DNA from: Microbacterium sp. JZ31
GTDB lineage: Bacteria > Actinomycetota > Actinomycetes > Actinomycetales > Microbacteriaceae
Reading direction: 5' to 3'
Length of the DNA stretch: 64,000 nt
Assembly (NCBI RefSeq): GCF_016805985.1
Contig: NZ_CP017661.1
Span: 1,612,001 to 1,676,000 of the forward strand
Shown here: positions 27,372-35,220 of the stretch, piece after piece
Layout: each line of letters starts with the position of its first letter
How positions within the stretch are numbered: position 1 is the first letter of the stretch
Position numbers and translations under genes: made by a program
The notes under the pieces: model-generated
Told to the model about the DNA's origin: nothing
The model's database searches: none
The model's input: the letters and a program-made list of their open reading frames with translations, nothing else

Positions 27372-28454
27372 GTGCCAGGAGAACGCGACCGCCCCACGAT
27401 CCGGGACGTCGCCGCGCACGCGCAGGTGGCGGTGATGACGGTCTCGTACGCGTTCAGCCAGCCCTCCCGCGTGAGCCCGGAGACCCGTGAGCGGGTGATG
27501 GCGTCCGCGCGCGAGCTCGGCTATCAGCGCCCCAGTCCGGTCGCCCGCTCCCTCCGATCGGGCCGCACCGATCAGATCGGCGTCGTCGTTCCCGAGCATC
27601 TGTCGTACGCCTTCGATGACCCGCAGGCCGCGCGTTTCTTCGCCGGCGTGGCCGACGTCTGCGTCGAGCGTGGCCTGGGCATGGTGCTGATCCCCACCCA
27701 CGGCGCTTCTCGCAGCGACCGGGCATCATCCGATGTCGATCGCGTGCTCTCCGCCGCGGTGGACGCCTACGTCCTGTGGACCACGTACAGCGGCGATCCC
27801 GTTCTCGAGGCGGTTGCCTCGAGCGGGCGGCCGGCCGCCATCCAGGGCGGACCCGAGGTGGCGGGGATCATCACGGTGACGGGCGACGATCGCGCGGCTG
27901 CGTACGCGGTGGCAGCGGCCGCGCTGGCGACCCGCGAGCGCTCGCGAGGCGGGCACGTGCCCGTCGTCCTCAGCTTCCCGGTCGACGGCGATCGGTCGCC
28001 GTGGCTCGGCGTCGGCGGGGACCTGACGCCCGACGTGCCGTACCCGGTCACCGCGCGTCGCCTCGAGGGCTACCGGGACGCGCTCGCGGCACACGGCTTC
28101 GGGTGGGACCAGGTCGCCGTCGCCGTGACCACGACGAACCTTCGGGACGAAGGCACCCGCAACACCGCGGCGGTGCTCGACCGCATCGCCCCGGACGCTC
28201 CTCTCCTCGTCCTCGCCATGAGCGACGAACTGGCGCTCGGCGCCCGCGATGCGCTCGCCTCGCTGCAGAGAGAAGCGATCATCACCGGGTGGGATGCGTC
28301 CGAGGAGGCCGTCGCCGCGGGGATCATCTCCGTCGAGAACCCGCTGCGCGAGCAGGGCAGGCGGTGCGCGGAGGCCGCGCTCGGCCTGAAGCAGCCGACC
28401 CGCCCCGTCTCGTGGAGGGTCGTGCAGCGTCCTGGGGATCCCGCCGCGGATTGA
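27372..28454 (+). CDS. LacI family transcriptional regulator
   Basis: 360 residues. N-terminal helix-turn-helix with TIRDVAAHAQVAVMTVSYAF and RVSPETRERVMASARELGY, plus the hinge RSLRSGRTDQIGVVV, then a periplasmic-binding-like ligand domain ending in EAALGL. Its effector is unknown. It starts at GTG 27372, 6 nt after a -10 box. The divergent MFS gene and shared palindrome point to autoregulation and control of an efflux or uptake pump. Confidence 0.93.
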   Translation: MPGERDRPTIRDVAAHAQVAVMTVSYAFSQPSRVSPETRERVMASARELGYQRPSPVARSLRSGRTDQIGVVVPEHLSYAFDDPQAARFFAGVADVCVERGLGMVLIPTHGASRSDRASSDVDRVLSAAVDAYVLWTTYSGDPVLEAVASSGRPAAIQGGPEVAGIITVTGDDRAAAYAVAAAALATRERSRGGHVPVVLSFPVDGDRSPWLGVGGDLTPDVPYPVTARRLEGYRDALAAHGFGWDQVAVAVTTTNLRDEGTRNTAAVLDRIAPDAPLLVLAMSDELALGARDALASLQREAIITGWDASEEAVAAGIISVENPLREQGRRCAEAALGLKQPTRPVSWRVVQRPGDPAAD

Positions 28455-28474
28455 CCGGCGCCTCTCCTCGTCGC

Positions 28475-28501
28475 GCTCGCCGTCGCGAGCCCTCGGCGAG
28501 C
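28475..28501. terminator. weak hairpin between convergent genes
   Basis: 8-bp perfect stem (28475-28482 with 28494-28501), 11-nt loop, between the LacI stop at 28454 and the DUF402 stop at 28553. No U-run; a short adjacent palindrome GAGCCGCGGCTC follows at about 28516. Confidence 0.3.
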
Positions 28502-28552
28502 TCCCGTGCTCAGAGCCGCGGCTCCATGATTCTGTGGTCGGCGGTCGATGCC

Positions 28553-29230
28553 CTATTCGAGCTGATCCCACTTCGCCGGCAGCTCCGGAACGGGCCAGGC
28601 CGCATCGGGGATCCACTGCGACCAGTCGACGTCGAACGGGAAGGTCCGCGCCAGCGCGACGCTGCTCGCTTCCTTCCCCGCGCGCTCGATGATCGCTCGC
28701 ATGCTCTCAGGCCAGTGGCCGGTGCCGGCGTAGTAGGCGAGCTCGTCCTCGTCCTTGTATCGAACGGACCACGTCCCGTCCCGATCGGTGCCGGCGATGA
28801 CGTCGAGCGTCCAGTCCTGGGTATCGAACCCGGTCGCGGTGCGTGCCCAGGGCAGCTCGAGGTTCATGTACCAGTGCGGCATCCATGCGGTCCCGTCATG
28901 CCATCGCCAGACCGACCAGGGCGAACCCTTCTGGTGAACGCGCACGACGGGAGCGCCCGACCATGTGTCGTCGACGTAGGAGCCGTCCCAGTGTTCGGGC
29001 AGGATCAGCCTGCCGTTGGGCCCGCTGCCAGCTCCCGCCCGCCGTCGCATCGCGGATCCGACGGGGCTCGCCACGACGGCGAGTTCGTCATCGTCGACGA
29101 GGACACGTCCTGCGACCGCGAAGCCCACCGCCCGGCCGTGTCGGCCGTAGGTGTTCACACTGCGAAGCACCACCGCCTCTCCCGCGGCGAAGGGCTCGGT
29201 TCTGGCGTCCGAGGGATGGGCGATGTCCAT
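28553..29230 (-). CDS. DUF402 (FomD-like) domain protein
   Basis: 225 residues. The C-terminal half has the DUF402 pattern WYMNLELPWARTATGFDTQDWTLDV, GTWSVRYKDEDELAYY and a terminal amphipathic helix; family members such as FomD are metal-dependent nucleotide or phosphonate-ester phosphatases. Conserved Asp and Asn residues are present in this core. The N-terminal half is of unclear role. Start ATG at 29230; an alternative ATG at 29263 adds an unlikely 11 residues. No strong SD is seen. Confidence 0.85.
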   Translation of the reverse strand: MDIAHPSDARTEPFAAGEAVVLRSVNTYGRHGRAVGFAVAGRVLVDDDELAVVASPVGSAMRRRAGAGSGPNGRLILPEHWDGSYVDDTWSGAPVVRVHQKGSPWSVWRWHDGTAWMPHWYMNLELPWARTATGFDTQDWTLDVIAGTDRDGTWSVRYKDEDELAYYAGTGHWPESMRAIIERAGKEASSVALARTFPFDVDWSQWIPDAAWPVPELPAKWDQLE

Positions 29231-29455
29231 CCACCGATGCTGACACAGCCGACTCAGGCGCAAAGTCCCGGTGAAGGACAGTCAGACGTCCCTCGTCGTC
29301 GCCCAGGCGGCTGATCGGCGGCGGCTGCGTTGCAGGATCGACACCTCCCCTCCCGGGCGGACCGGCCTTAGTGCGACGGAGCATCGCGCGCAAGGACGTG
29401 TGCGCCCGGTCGGCGCGCGGTTAGCCTCGGACGCACAGCGACGGACGGAGGCGAC

Positions 29456-30373
29456 ATGACAGCGCGACGCAGACGACGACACCGCCTCGACGCGGACAGC
29501 GTCGTGGTGATCCTGGGCGCCTCCAGCGGCATCGGCCGGGCTGCCGCTCACGCGTTCGCCGCCCGCGGCGTGCGGATGGTGCTCGCGGCGCGAAGCGCGT
29601 CGAGTCTCGAGGAGGTGGATGCCGAGTGCCGCGCGCGGGGAGCATCCGACGTTCTGGCCGCGCCGCTCGACATCACCGACCACGCAGCGGTCGCCGCGAT
29701 GATCGCTCGCGCCCGTGAGCGGTTCGGGGGTGTCGACGTGTGGGTCTCCGCCGCGTCGGTCTACGGGTTCGCGCGCTTCGAGGAGGTGCCGCACGACGTG
29801 CTGCGACGGACGATCGACGTCAACCTCGTGAGCACCATGGAGGCCGCGCGTCTCGCGCTGCCGAGCCTGCGCGAGCGAGGCGGTGTGCTCATCCTGTTCG
29901 GCTCGGTCTTCTCGGAGCTCGCTGCGCCCTACGTCATCCCCTACGCCGTGAGCAAGCACGGCATCGCGGGGTTCGCGAAGGGCTTGCGCATGGAGTTGCG
30001 GGGCGCGGTCGACGTGTGCACGGTCATGCCGGCGAGCATCGACACCCCGATCCACCAGCACGCCGCGAACCTCACGGGTCACAAGGTGCGCGCTCTGCCG
30101 CCCGTCGTCTCGCCTCGGCGCGTGGCGAGAACCGTGGTGCGGCTCGCGGAGCGACCGCGCCGCAACGCCATCGTGGGCGTCGCACAGGGGATGCTGGTGC
30201 CTGTCCGTCGCGTGCTGCCGGGCCTCGTCGACGCGATGACGCATCGCTATATGGAGCTCGTCGCGTTGAAGCGGGCGGCTCAGGCACCGCACCGAGGCAA
30301 CCTCGAGGCGCCCGACCCGACGTCGAACGCCGTCACCGGCGGGTGGCGGGTATGGACGCGGATCGGGCGCTGA
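29456..30373 (+). CDS. short-chain dehydrogenase/reductase (SDR)
   Basis: 305 residues with the classical SDR signature: VVVILGASSGIGRAAA (TGxxxGxG-type), SAASVYG, the catalytic Ser in LFGSVFSE and YAVSKHG (YxxxK), and an N-terminal positively charged stretch RRRRRH. The C-terminal 60 residues are basic. It is an NAD(P)-dependent oxidoreductase of unknown substrate. SD GGAGGCG precedes the ATG. It is followed after 48 bp by the hemerythrin-like gene. Confidence 0.92.
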   Translation: MTARRRRRHRLDADSVVVILGASSGIGRAAAHAFAARGVRMVLAARSASSLEEVDAECRARGASDVLAAPLDITDHAAVAAMIARARERFGGVDVWVSAASVYGFARFEEVPHDVLRRTIDVNLVSTMEAARLALPSLRERGGVLILFGSVFSELAAPYVIPYAVSKHGIAGFAKGLRMELRGAVDVCTVMPASIDTPIHQHAANLTGHKVRALPPVVSPRRVARTVVRLAERPRRNAIVGVAQGMLVPVRRVLPGLVDAMTHRYMELVALKRAAQAPHRGNLEAPDPTSNAVTGGWRVWTRIGR

Positions 30374-30421
30374 GCCTCCGCCATGACTTCGGCTCCTGCC
30401 GACCGATCGAAAGAAGGCGAT

Positions 30422-31213
30422 ATGAAGTCCGTGGCTGACCAGAGCATCGACGAACTCGGAGGGCGCCTGAGCGTGCTGACCCGCCAGAGAGACGATCACA
30501 TCGAGCTCGACGCGTTGCTGCACCGACTCGGGGAGCTGTCGCACGAGGATCAGCGCCCCGTGCTGCTCGACCTCTATCGGCTGGTCTTCCCTCACGCCTT
30601 CGCCGAGGAGTCGGTGCTGTGGCCCGTGATGCGTCGGGTGCTGCCTGACGGAGAGGAATTGACACTCCAGGTGGAGCAGGAGCATCAGGAGGTGAATGAG
30701 ATCGTCACTCGGCTGGAGGCGCTCGCGTACGGCTCCCAGGAGCGGCAGGCCGCGATCGACAGGCTGGTGGAGGTGCTGCGCGAGGACGTCAGGGACGAGG
30801 AGGACGAGTTGTTCCCGCGCCTGCAGGAGCGGGTCAGCGCCCGCCGGCTCAGGATGCTCGGGATCGCCTGGAGCGCGGTCAGCGCCATCGCGCCGACGAG
30901 GGCGCATCCCATCGTCGCCCGCCGTCCCCCGGGAAACGTCATCGCCGCGCTCCCGCTGACGGCGCTCGATCGACTGCGGGACCGCCTGGACGCGATCCGT
31001 TTTCGCGGTGCCGGCCGGGCCGAGAGCGCACTGCGCATCGCGTCGACCGGGCTCACGCGCACTGCTCACGCGATCGAACATCTCCCCGCGATGCGACGCG
31101 GCGAGGACCCGTCGACGCGCCTCGATCGTCCACCGGCGCCACCGTGGGGATGGATCGCTGCGGCGCTGGTCGTGATCTCGATCACGCTGATCAGGCGGCG
31201 CCGGCGAGCCTGA
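30422..31213 (+). CDS. hemerythrin-like HHE domain protein with a C-terminal membrane anchor
   Basis: 263 residues. Residues about 10-140 carry a di-iron binding pattern: DDHIELDALL, FPHAFAEESVLWPVM, EQEHQEVNEIV and EEDELFPRLQ. Such domains bind O2, NO or serve as iron-dependent sensors. A disordered linker follows, and one membrane helix (WGWIAAALVVISITLI) with a basic end anchors the C-terminus. ATG at 30422 was chosen over 30383 because AAGAAGG precedes it. Confidence 0.9.
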   Translation: MKSVADQSIDELGGRLSVLTRQRDDHIELDALLHRLGELSHEDQRPVLLDLYRLVFPHAFAEESVLWPVMRRVLPDGEELTLQVEQEHQEVNEIVTRLEALAYGSQERQAAIDRLVEVLREDVRDEEDELFPRLQERVSARRLRMLGIAWSAVSAIAPTRAHPIVARRPPGNVIAALPLTALDRLRDRLDAIRFRGAGRAESALRIASTGLTRTAHAIEHLPAMRRGEDPSTRLDRPPAPPWGWIAAALVVISITLIRRRRRA

Positions 31214-31233
31214 TGCTGCCGGCGCCGTCGGAT

Positions 31234-31383
31234 TCAGCCCTGGGAGGACTCGTCGTCGGTGTCGGCGTCTGACTGGGCTTCCGCGGCGGCCTCGCTGACC
31301 TCGTCACTCACGACCGGCGTGGGGGCGGCGTCATCGGCCCGCGCGTCGTCTGCGTGCCGCTCGTGCGGCTTCTCGTCGCTCAT
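31234..31383 (-). CDS. small highly acidic protein (49 aa)
   Basis: A strong SD (GAGAGGAG) lies before the ATG at 31383; the protein MSDEKPHERHADDA... is Asp/Glu/Ala-rich, with no hydrophobic core. The same frame is open upstream to 31689, where a second ATG with AGGAAG would produce a 151-residue protein with two membrane helices (FLPMASGIAASLLGFF and LAALLLATAAIVPGLAVGII) ending in this acidic tail. The bases between 31384 and 31540 read poorly as coding, so two genes or one fusion are both possible. No known family. Confidence 0.5.
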   Translation of the reverse strand: MSDEKPHERHADDARADDAAPTPVVSDEVSEAAAEAQSDADTDDESSQG

Positions 31384-31695
31384 GCGTTTCTCCTCTCGAC
31401 TGTGAACTCCAGCATCGACGCTGCCGCGCGCGATGAGCAGACCCTTGACAGGGCTCGCCCCGCCTCGAGGCGCTCGCCTGTCGCCGCGCCGACCGCCTCC
31501 CCAGGGGCGATGAGGCCGCCTCACGATGATGCCCACAGCGAGGCCGGGGACGATCGCGGCCGTCGCGAGCAGCAGCGCGGCGAGAGGCGGTGCAGTCGAC
31601 GACGACGAAAGAACGGCGAAGCACACGAAGAAGCCGAGGAGCGAAGCCGCGATGCCCGAGGCCATGGGAAGGAAATCTCGCGCCTTCATGCTTCC

Positions 31696-31701
31696 TATGC
31701 T
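31696..31701 (+). promoter_or_regulatory. -10 box (TATGCT) for the Pr6Pr-like gene
   Basis: TATGCT ends 7 nt before GTG at 31709. This supports a leaderless start at that GTG rather than an upstream ATG at 31688 or 31697. Confidence 0.45.
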
Positions 31702-31708
31702 GGCCGAT

Positions 31709-32353
31709 GTGAGTCGGATCCCCCCTCGCAACTCGGCGGTCGGAATCGGCATCGCGCGTATCGGCGCCGCGATGTTCGTCGTCGTCCTGCTGGTGCACAC
31801 CTTCTTGGGACGCATCGCGGTCGGTGACGCCAATCCCTTCGACTACTTCGGCTACTTCACGAACCAGACAAGCCTGCTCGCGGCCGTCGTCCTGACCGCC
31901 TCCGGTTCGCACTCGGTGCGGAACCAGCGCCCACCCCACTGGCTCGTGGCCGCACGCGGCGTGGTGACGGCATGTCTGCTCGTCGTTGCCGTGATCTACA
32001 ACGGCCTCGTTCCCGGCACCGGCACCGCGCCCGCGTGGATCAGCGCCGTGCTCCACGTCTACTTTCCCCTGTTCGTGCTGCTCGACTGGGTGCTCGTCGG
32101 CGACCGCGCCCCTCTGCGGTGGCGGACGCTGTGGATCGTCCTGCCCTACCCACTTGCCTGGCTGGCAGTCGTCCTCGTCCGCGGGGCGACCGACGGGTGG
32201 GTGCCTTACGGGTTCCTCTTGCCCGAGCGCGGCGTGATGTCGCTCCTCGGATACAGCGCGGCGCTCCTCTTCACGCTCGTGGCCTCCGGCGCGCTGGTAT
32301 GGGCCGGCTCCCGGTCGCCCGGGATCTTGCTCCCTCGAGCGGATTTCGCTTGA
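31709..32353 (+). CDS. Pr6Pr family membrane protein
   Basis: 214 residues with six predicted helices. The conserved features of this family are visible: FGYFTNQTSLLAAVVL (FxYFTxxSNL-like), YNGLVPGTG, VYFPLFVLLDWVL and LPYPLAWL followed by WVPYGFL. Function unknown; the Pr6Pr group is annotated only as a six-helix membrane protein. Starting the protein at GTG 31709 removes an N-terminal stretch that is antisense to a neighbour and follows a -10 box by 7 nt. Confidence 0.85.
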   Translation: MSRIPPRNSAVGIGIARIGAAMFVVVLLVHTFLGRIAVGDANPFDYFGYFTNQTSLLAAVVLTASGSHSVRNQRPPHWLVAARGVVTACLLVVAVIYNGLVPGTGTAPAWISAVLHVYFPLFVLLDWVLVGDRAPLRWRTLWIVLPYPLAWLAVVLVRGATDGWVPYGFLLPERGVMSLLGYSAALLFTLVASGALVWAGSRSPGILLPRADFA

Positions 32354-32450
32354 ATCCGCAGTAAGTGAGCCACAGGAGCCCCGCGGCTGGCGAGGGGCGC
32401 CCGTCATCTCGACGTGTCGACACGGTTCCCCTCGACGAGGACCCCCGATC

Positions 32451-32480
32451 AAACGGAAAACCCCCGCCGGAGCGGGGGTT
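32451..32480 (-). terminator. terminator of the tRNA-Ala gene
   Basis: On the minus strand a 9-bp GC-rich hairpin (32459-32467 with 32472-32480) with a 4-nt loop starts 3 nt after the tRNA 3' end and is followed by a T-rich stretch (TTCCGTTT), as expected of an intrinsic terminator. Confidence 0.75.
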
Positions 32481-32482
32481 CT

Positions 32483-32558
32483 TGGTGGATCTGAGGGGAC
32501 TCGAACCCCTGACCCCCTGCATGCCATGCAGGTGCGCTACCAGCTGCGCCACAGACCC
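32483..32558 (-). tRNA. tRNA-Ala, anticodon GGC
   Basis: The 76-nt cloverleaf folds cleanly: acceptor stem GGGTCTG/CAGATCC with one G-T pair, D-loop with GGTAGCGC, anticodon stem CCTGC/GCAGG with loop ATGGCAT giving anticodon GGC, T-arm GGGGTTCGAGTCCCC, and an encoded 3' CCA. GGC reads GCC and GCU codons. Confidence 0.97.
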
Positions 32559-32629
32559 AGGTGCTGTCCGGTAGAAGCCCCGGACAACTCATTCAGCTTA
32601 CAACACGACGACGCGCAGGTGAAATCGCG

Positions 32630-33016
32630 TCACTCCGCCGGGCGCGTCGCCGCGCCGGGGCCCGGGACCTCGACCGGCAGCACCGGGCAGTCCTTCCACA
32701 GGCGCTCGAGCGCGTAGAAGGCGCGCTCCTCCTGGTGGAACACGTGCACGACGAGATCGCCGAAGTCGAGCAGCACCCACCGCGACTCCGCGCGACCCTC
32801 ACGACGCAGGCGCTTGTGCCCGGCCTCGTTCAGCTTGTCCTCGATCTCGTCGGCGATCGCCGCCACATTGCGCTCGCTCCGGCCCGTCACGATCAGGAAG
32901 ACGTCGACGAGCGGAAGGGGCTCGGAGACGTCGAGGGCGACGAGATCCTCGCCGCCCTTCGCATCCGCCGCAGCCGCGGCGATCTTGAGCATTGTCAGCG
33001 ATTCGGCAGAGGCCAT
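32630..33016 (-). CDS. rsfS: ribosome silencing factor RsfS
   Basis: 128-residue RsfS/Iojap protein, which binds ribosomal protein L14 and blocks 30S-50S joining when nutrients are short. The family core is complete: KGGEDLVALDVSEPLPLVDVF, VIVTGRSERNVAAIADEIED, RREGRAESRWVLLDFGDLVVHVFH and EERAFYALERLW. It overlaps the upstream acidic protein by one base, so they are translationally coupled, and it ends the nadD operon. Confidence 0.97.
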   Translation of the reverse strand: MASAESLTMLKIAAAAADAKGGEDLVALDVSEPLPLVDVFLIVTGRSERNVAAIADEIEDKLNEAGHKRLRREGRAESRWVLLDFGDLVVHVFHQEERAFYALERLWKDCPVLPVEVPGPGAATRPAE

Positions 33017-34332
33017 CAGCCCAGAACTCCTGTTGTGAATGCGGCGACCACCACGCCGATGAGAGCGACGCCCAGCACGCCCGCCGCGATGCCGAGGATC
33101 AGGGTGAGGCGGTGCGTCTTCTCCGGTGCCGGCGGGCGGATCACCTCCGCCGGGCTCTTCGAGGTGCTCACCGCGTCGCTCGCGGCGATCGGCGTCGGTG
33201 ACGACGCGAGCGGCAGCTCGCCGTCGATCAGCACGACGTCCACGTCCTTGCCGTCCGTGGTCCCGGCGGCGTGGCCGCGCGAGCCGAACCCATCCGGCAG
33301 CGCGTGAGTGCTCGTCACGAGGATCTCGCCGGTGGCGTCGATCGGCGCCGACAGCGGGATGGATCCAGGATCGGCCGCGAGGATGAGCGCGCTCGCGGCC
33401 GTCGACGTGCCGCTCGAATCGTTGGAGCGCGACAGGATCTCCTCGAACGAGGCAGGCTGCTCCGCCGCGGGCTCCTTCAGAAGGGATGCCCCGAACGCGG
33501 GCGCGACCGTCGGGCGCTGCTCCGGCTCGTCCGCGGCCGGCGCGTCCTCCGGCACGTACACCGTCTCGACCCTCGACTCCGCGAACTCCTCGTCGGGACG
33601 CGTCTCCGCGCTCCCGGGCTCGGCGGCGTCCTCGTACACGAGGTGGGCGACCGGCAGCTCGCGCTCGAACGGCACAGGCTCGCCGTGCACCGGGGCGTCG
33701 GACTCCTCCTCCGCGGCACGGTGCTCGAAGGGCACCTCCACGACCTCGTACAGCACCGAGGTCTCGTTCTCGCCGACGATCTTCGTCTCGATCGCGGCGA
33801 GGTTCGGCTCCTCCTCGGCGGACTCCTCCTCGGAGGTCGGCGCATCGGGCGACTCGGCCTCGTCAGGGGACACCACGGCGAACTGCGCCGTGCGCATGCG
33901 CTCCTGCTCGCGCACCTCTCGGCGCGTGAGCGGGCGCTGTCCCTCTGCGGGAACGGACGGCGCGGACGACTCCTGGGCAGCGGCGTCCAGCGCTGCTGCC
34001 TCCTCGTTCTGCGCGGCGACGATGTCGGGCTGCTGGGCGTCCGCCGACGGCTCCTCGACCACCTCGGCGTCGACGATGTCCGGCTCGGCGTCGACGCCGT
34101 CCGGCTCGGCGGCCTCGGGTACGGCCGGGCCCGACTCCACGACGGCGGCCTCGACCACGTCCGCTTCCCCACGCGGGTCGATCTCGGCCGGGGCGTGCGC
34201 CGCTTCGGCGTCGCGCGCGGCCTTGGCGGCCTCGATGTCCTCAGCGCTGATGACGGGCGTCTGACCGGTCAGCTTCAGCTCGCGCAGCTGACGGCGAGTC
34301 AGCGGCTGCGACAACTCGTCCGGTGTGCTCAT
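33016..34332 (-). CDS. acidic disordered protein with a C-terminal membrane helix
   Basis: 438 residues. The N-terminus has a conserved [13 protein letters not shown] block repeated later as [15 protein letters not shown], an RxxR/LxxLxL helix pair found in actinobacterial membrane-anchored proteins. The middle is extremely Glu/Ala/Asp-rich and disordered, and one hydrophobic helix ([22 protein letters not shown]) lies near the C-terminus. Position between nadD and rsfS, with 4-bp and 1-bp overlaps, is typical of Microbacteriaceae. The function is unknown; an envelope or division role would be inference. Confidence 0.85.
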   Translation of the reverse strand: MSTPDELSQPLTRRQLRELKLTGQTPVISAEDIEAAKAARDAEAAHAPAEIDPRGEADVVEAAVVESGPAVPEAAEPDGVDAEPDIVDAEVVEEPSADAQQPDIVAAQNEEAAALDAAAQESSAPSVPAEGQRPLTRREVREQERMRTAQFAVVSPDEAESPDAPTSEEESAEEEPNLAAIETKIVGENETSVLYEVVEVPFEHRAAEEESDAPVHGEPVPFERELPVAHLVYEDAAEPGSAETRPDEEFAESRVETVYVPEDAPAADEPEQRPTVAPAFGASLLKEPAAEQPASFEEILSRSNDSSGTSTAASALILAADPGSIPLSAPIDATGEILVTSTHALPDGFGSRGHAAGTTDGKDVDVVLIDGELPLASSPTPIAASDAVSTSKSPAEVIRPPAPEKTHRLTLILGIAAGVLGVALIGVVVAAFTTGVLG

Positions 34333-34928
34333 GCATTGCTCCGATACAGATGATGCTTCGCGATGTACTGCACGACCCCGTCCGGCACGAGGTACCAGAC
34401 CGGGAATCCGCGGCTCACGCGATCACGGCAGTCCGTCGACGAGATCGCCAGCGCCGGGATCTCGAGCTGGCTGATGTCCGCGCTCGGCAGTCCCTCGATG
34501 TCGAGGACATGGCCGGGACGCGACACCGCGACGAAGTGGGCGAGATCCCACAGTTCATCGTGGTTCCTCCAGCTGAGAATCTGCGCCACGGCGTCGGCGC
34601 CGGTGATGAAGAACAGCTCGGCGTCGGGTCGCTCCGCCTTGAGGTCGCGCAGCGTGTCGACGGTGTAGGTGAGCCCCTCGCGGTCGACGTCCACCCGGCT
34701 GACCGTGAAGCGCGGATTCGACGCGGTCGCGATGACCGTCATCTCGTAGCGCTGCTCGGCGGGCGAGACCTCCTGCTTCTGCCAGGGCTGCCCGGTCGGC
34801 ACGAACACGACCTCATCGAGGTCGAACGACTGGGCGACCTCGCTCGCGGCCACGAGGTGACCGTGATGGATGGGATCGAACGTCCCGCCCATCACCCCGA
34901 TCCGCGGCGGCCTCGGCTGCACCGTCAC
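34329..34928 (-). CDS. nadD: nicotinate-nucleotide adenylyltransferase NadD
   Basis: Transfers AMP from ATP to nicotinate mononucleotide, making deamido-NAD in NAD synthesis. The 199-residue protein opens with [20 protein letters not shown], containing the nucleotidyltransferase HxGH motif, and ends with [10 protein letters not shown], the conserved ISSTxxR block. It overlaps the downstream acidic-protein gene by 4 bp (ATGA type) in the usual operon order. Confidence 0.97.
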   Translation of the reverse strand: MTVQPRPPRIGVMGGTFDPIHHGHLVAASEVAQSFDLDEVVFVPTGQPWQKQEVSPAEQRYEMTVIATASNPRFTVSRVDVDREGLTYTVDTLRDLKAERPDAELFFITGADAVAQILSWRNHDELWDLAHFVAVSRPGHVLDIEGLPSADISQLEIPALAISSTDCRDRVSRGFPVWYLVPDGVVQYIAKHHLYRSNA

Positions 34929-34937
34929 AAGGACGAC

Positions 34938-35162
34938 CTAGTGGCCGTGTCCCGTCTCGTGCTCGGAATGACCCTCGGTCGCCTGCACCTGTGCCGGGTC
35001 GGCGTGGCGGTTCGAGACGTTGCGGTACGACGCGGTCACGACTGCCAGCAGCGTGAAGACGACGGCTGCGATGAGGCCGGCGGGCAGCGTCATCAGCATG
35101 ACGTTGCCTTCGTGTTCCGTCTCGGCGGCTGCGGCGACGGCAAGCGCTGCGGCGAGGTGCAT
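34938..35162 (-). CDS. small single-pass membrane protein with His-rich tail
   Basis: 74 residues: a short leader, one membrane helix (LPAGLIAAVVFTLLAVVTASY) and a cytoplasmic tail ending GHSEHETGHGH with five His residues. It lies 9 bp before the nadD start and 58 bp after the proA stop. Start is ATG at 35162 with SD GGAG; internal ATGs at 35099 or 35093 are also possible. His clusters often bind metals, but no family is recognised. Confidence 0.7.
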   Translation of the reverse strand: MHLAAALAVAAAAETEHEGNVMLMTLPAGLIAAVVFTLLAVVTASYRNVSNRHADPAQVQATEGHSEHETGHGH

Positions 35163-35220
35163 TCGTGCTCCGTTCGGGTTGTGGCACGGGTGTAGAGAAC
35201 GTGCCCGACAAGCTTATCTC

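Noticed and set aside
31196..31227. 9-bp GC hairpin after the hemerythrin-like gene as a terminator
   Set aside because: The stem includes the stop codon region and the 14-nt loop is long; too weak to list as a feature.
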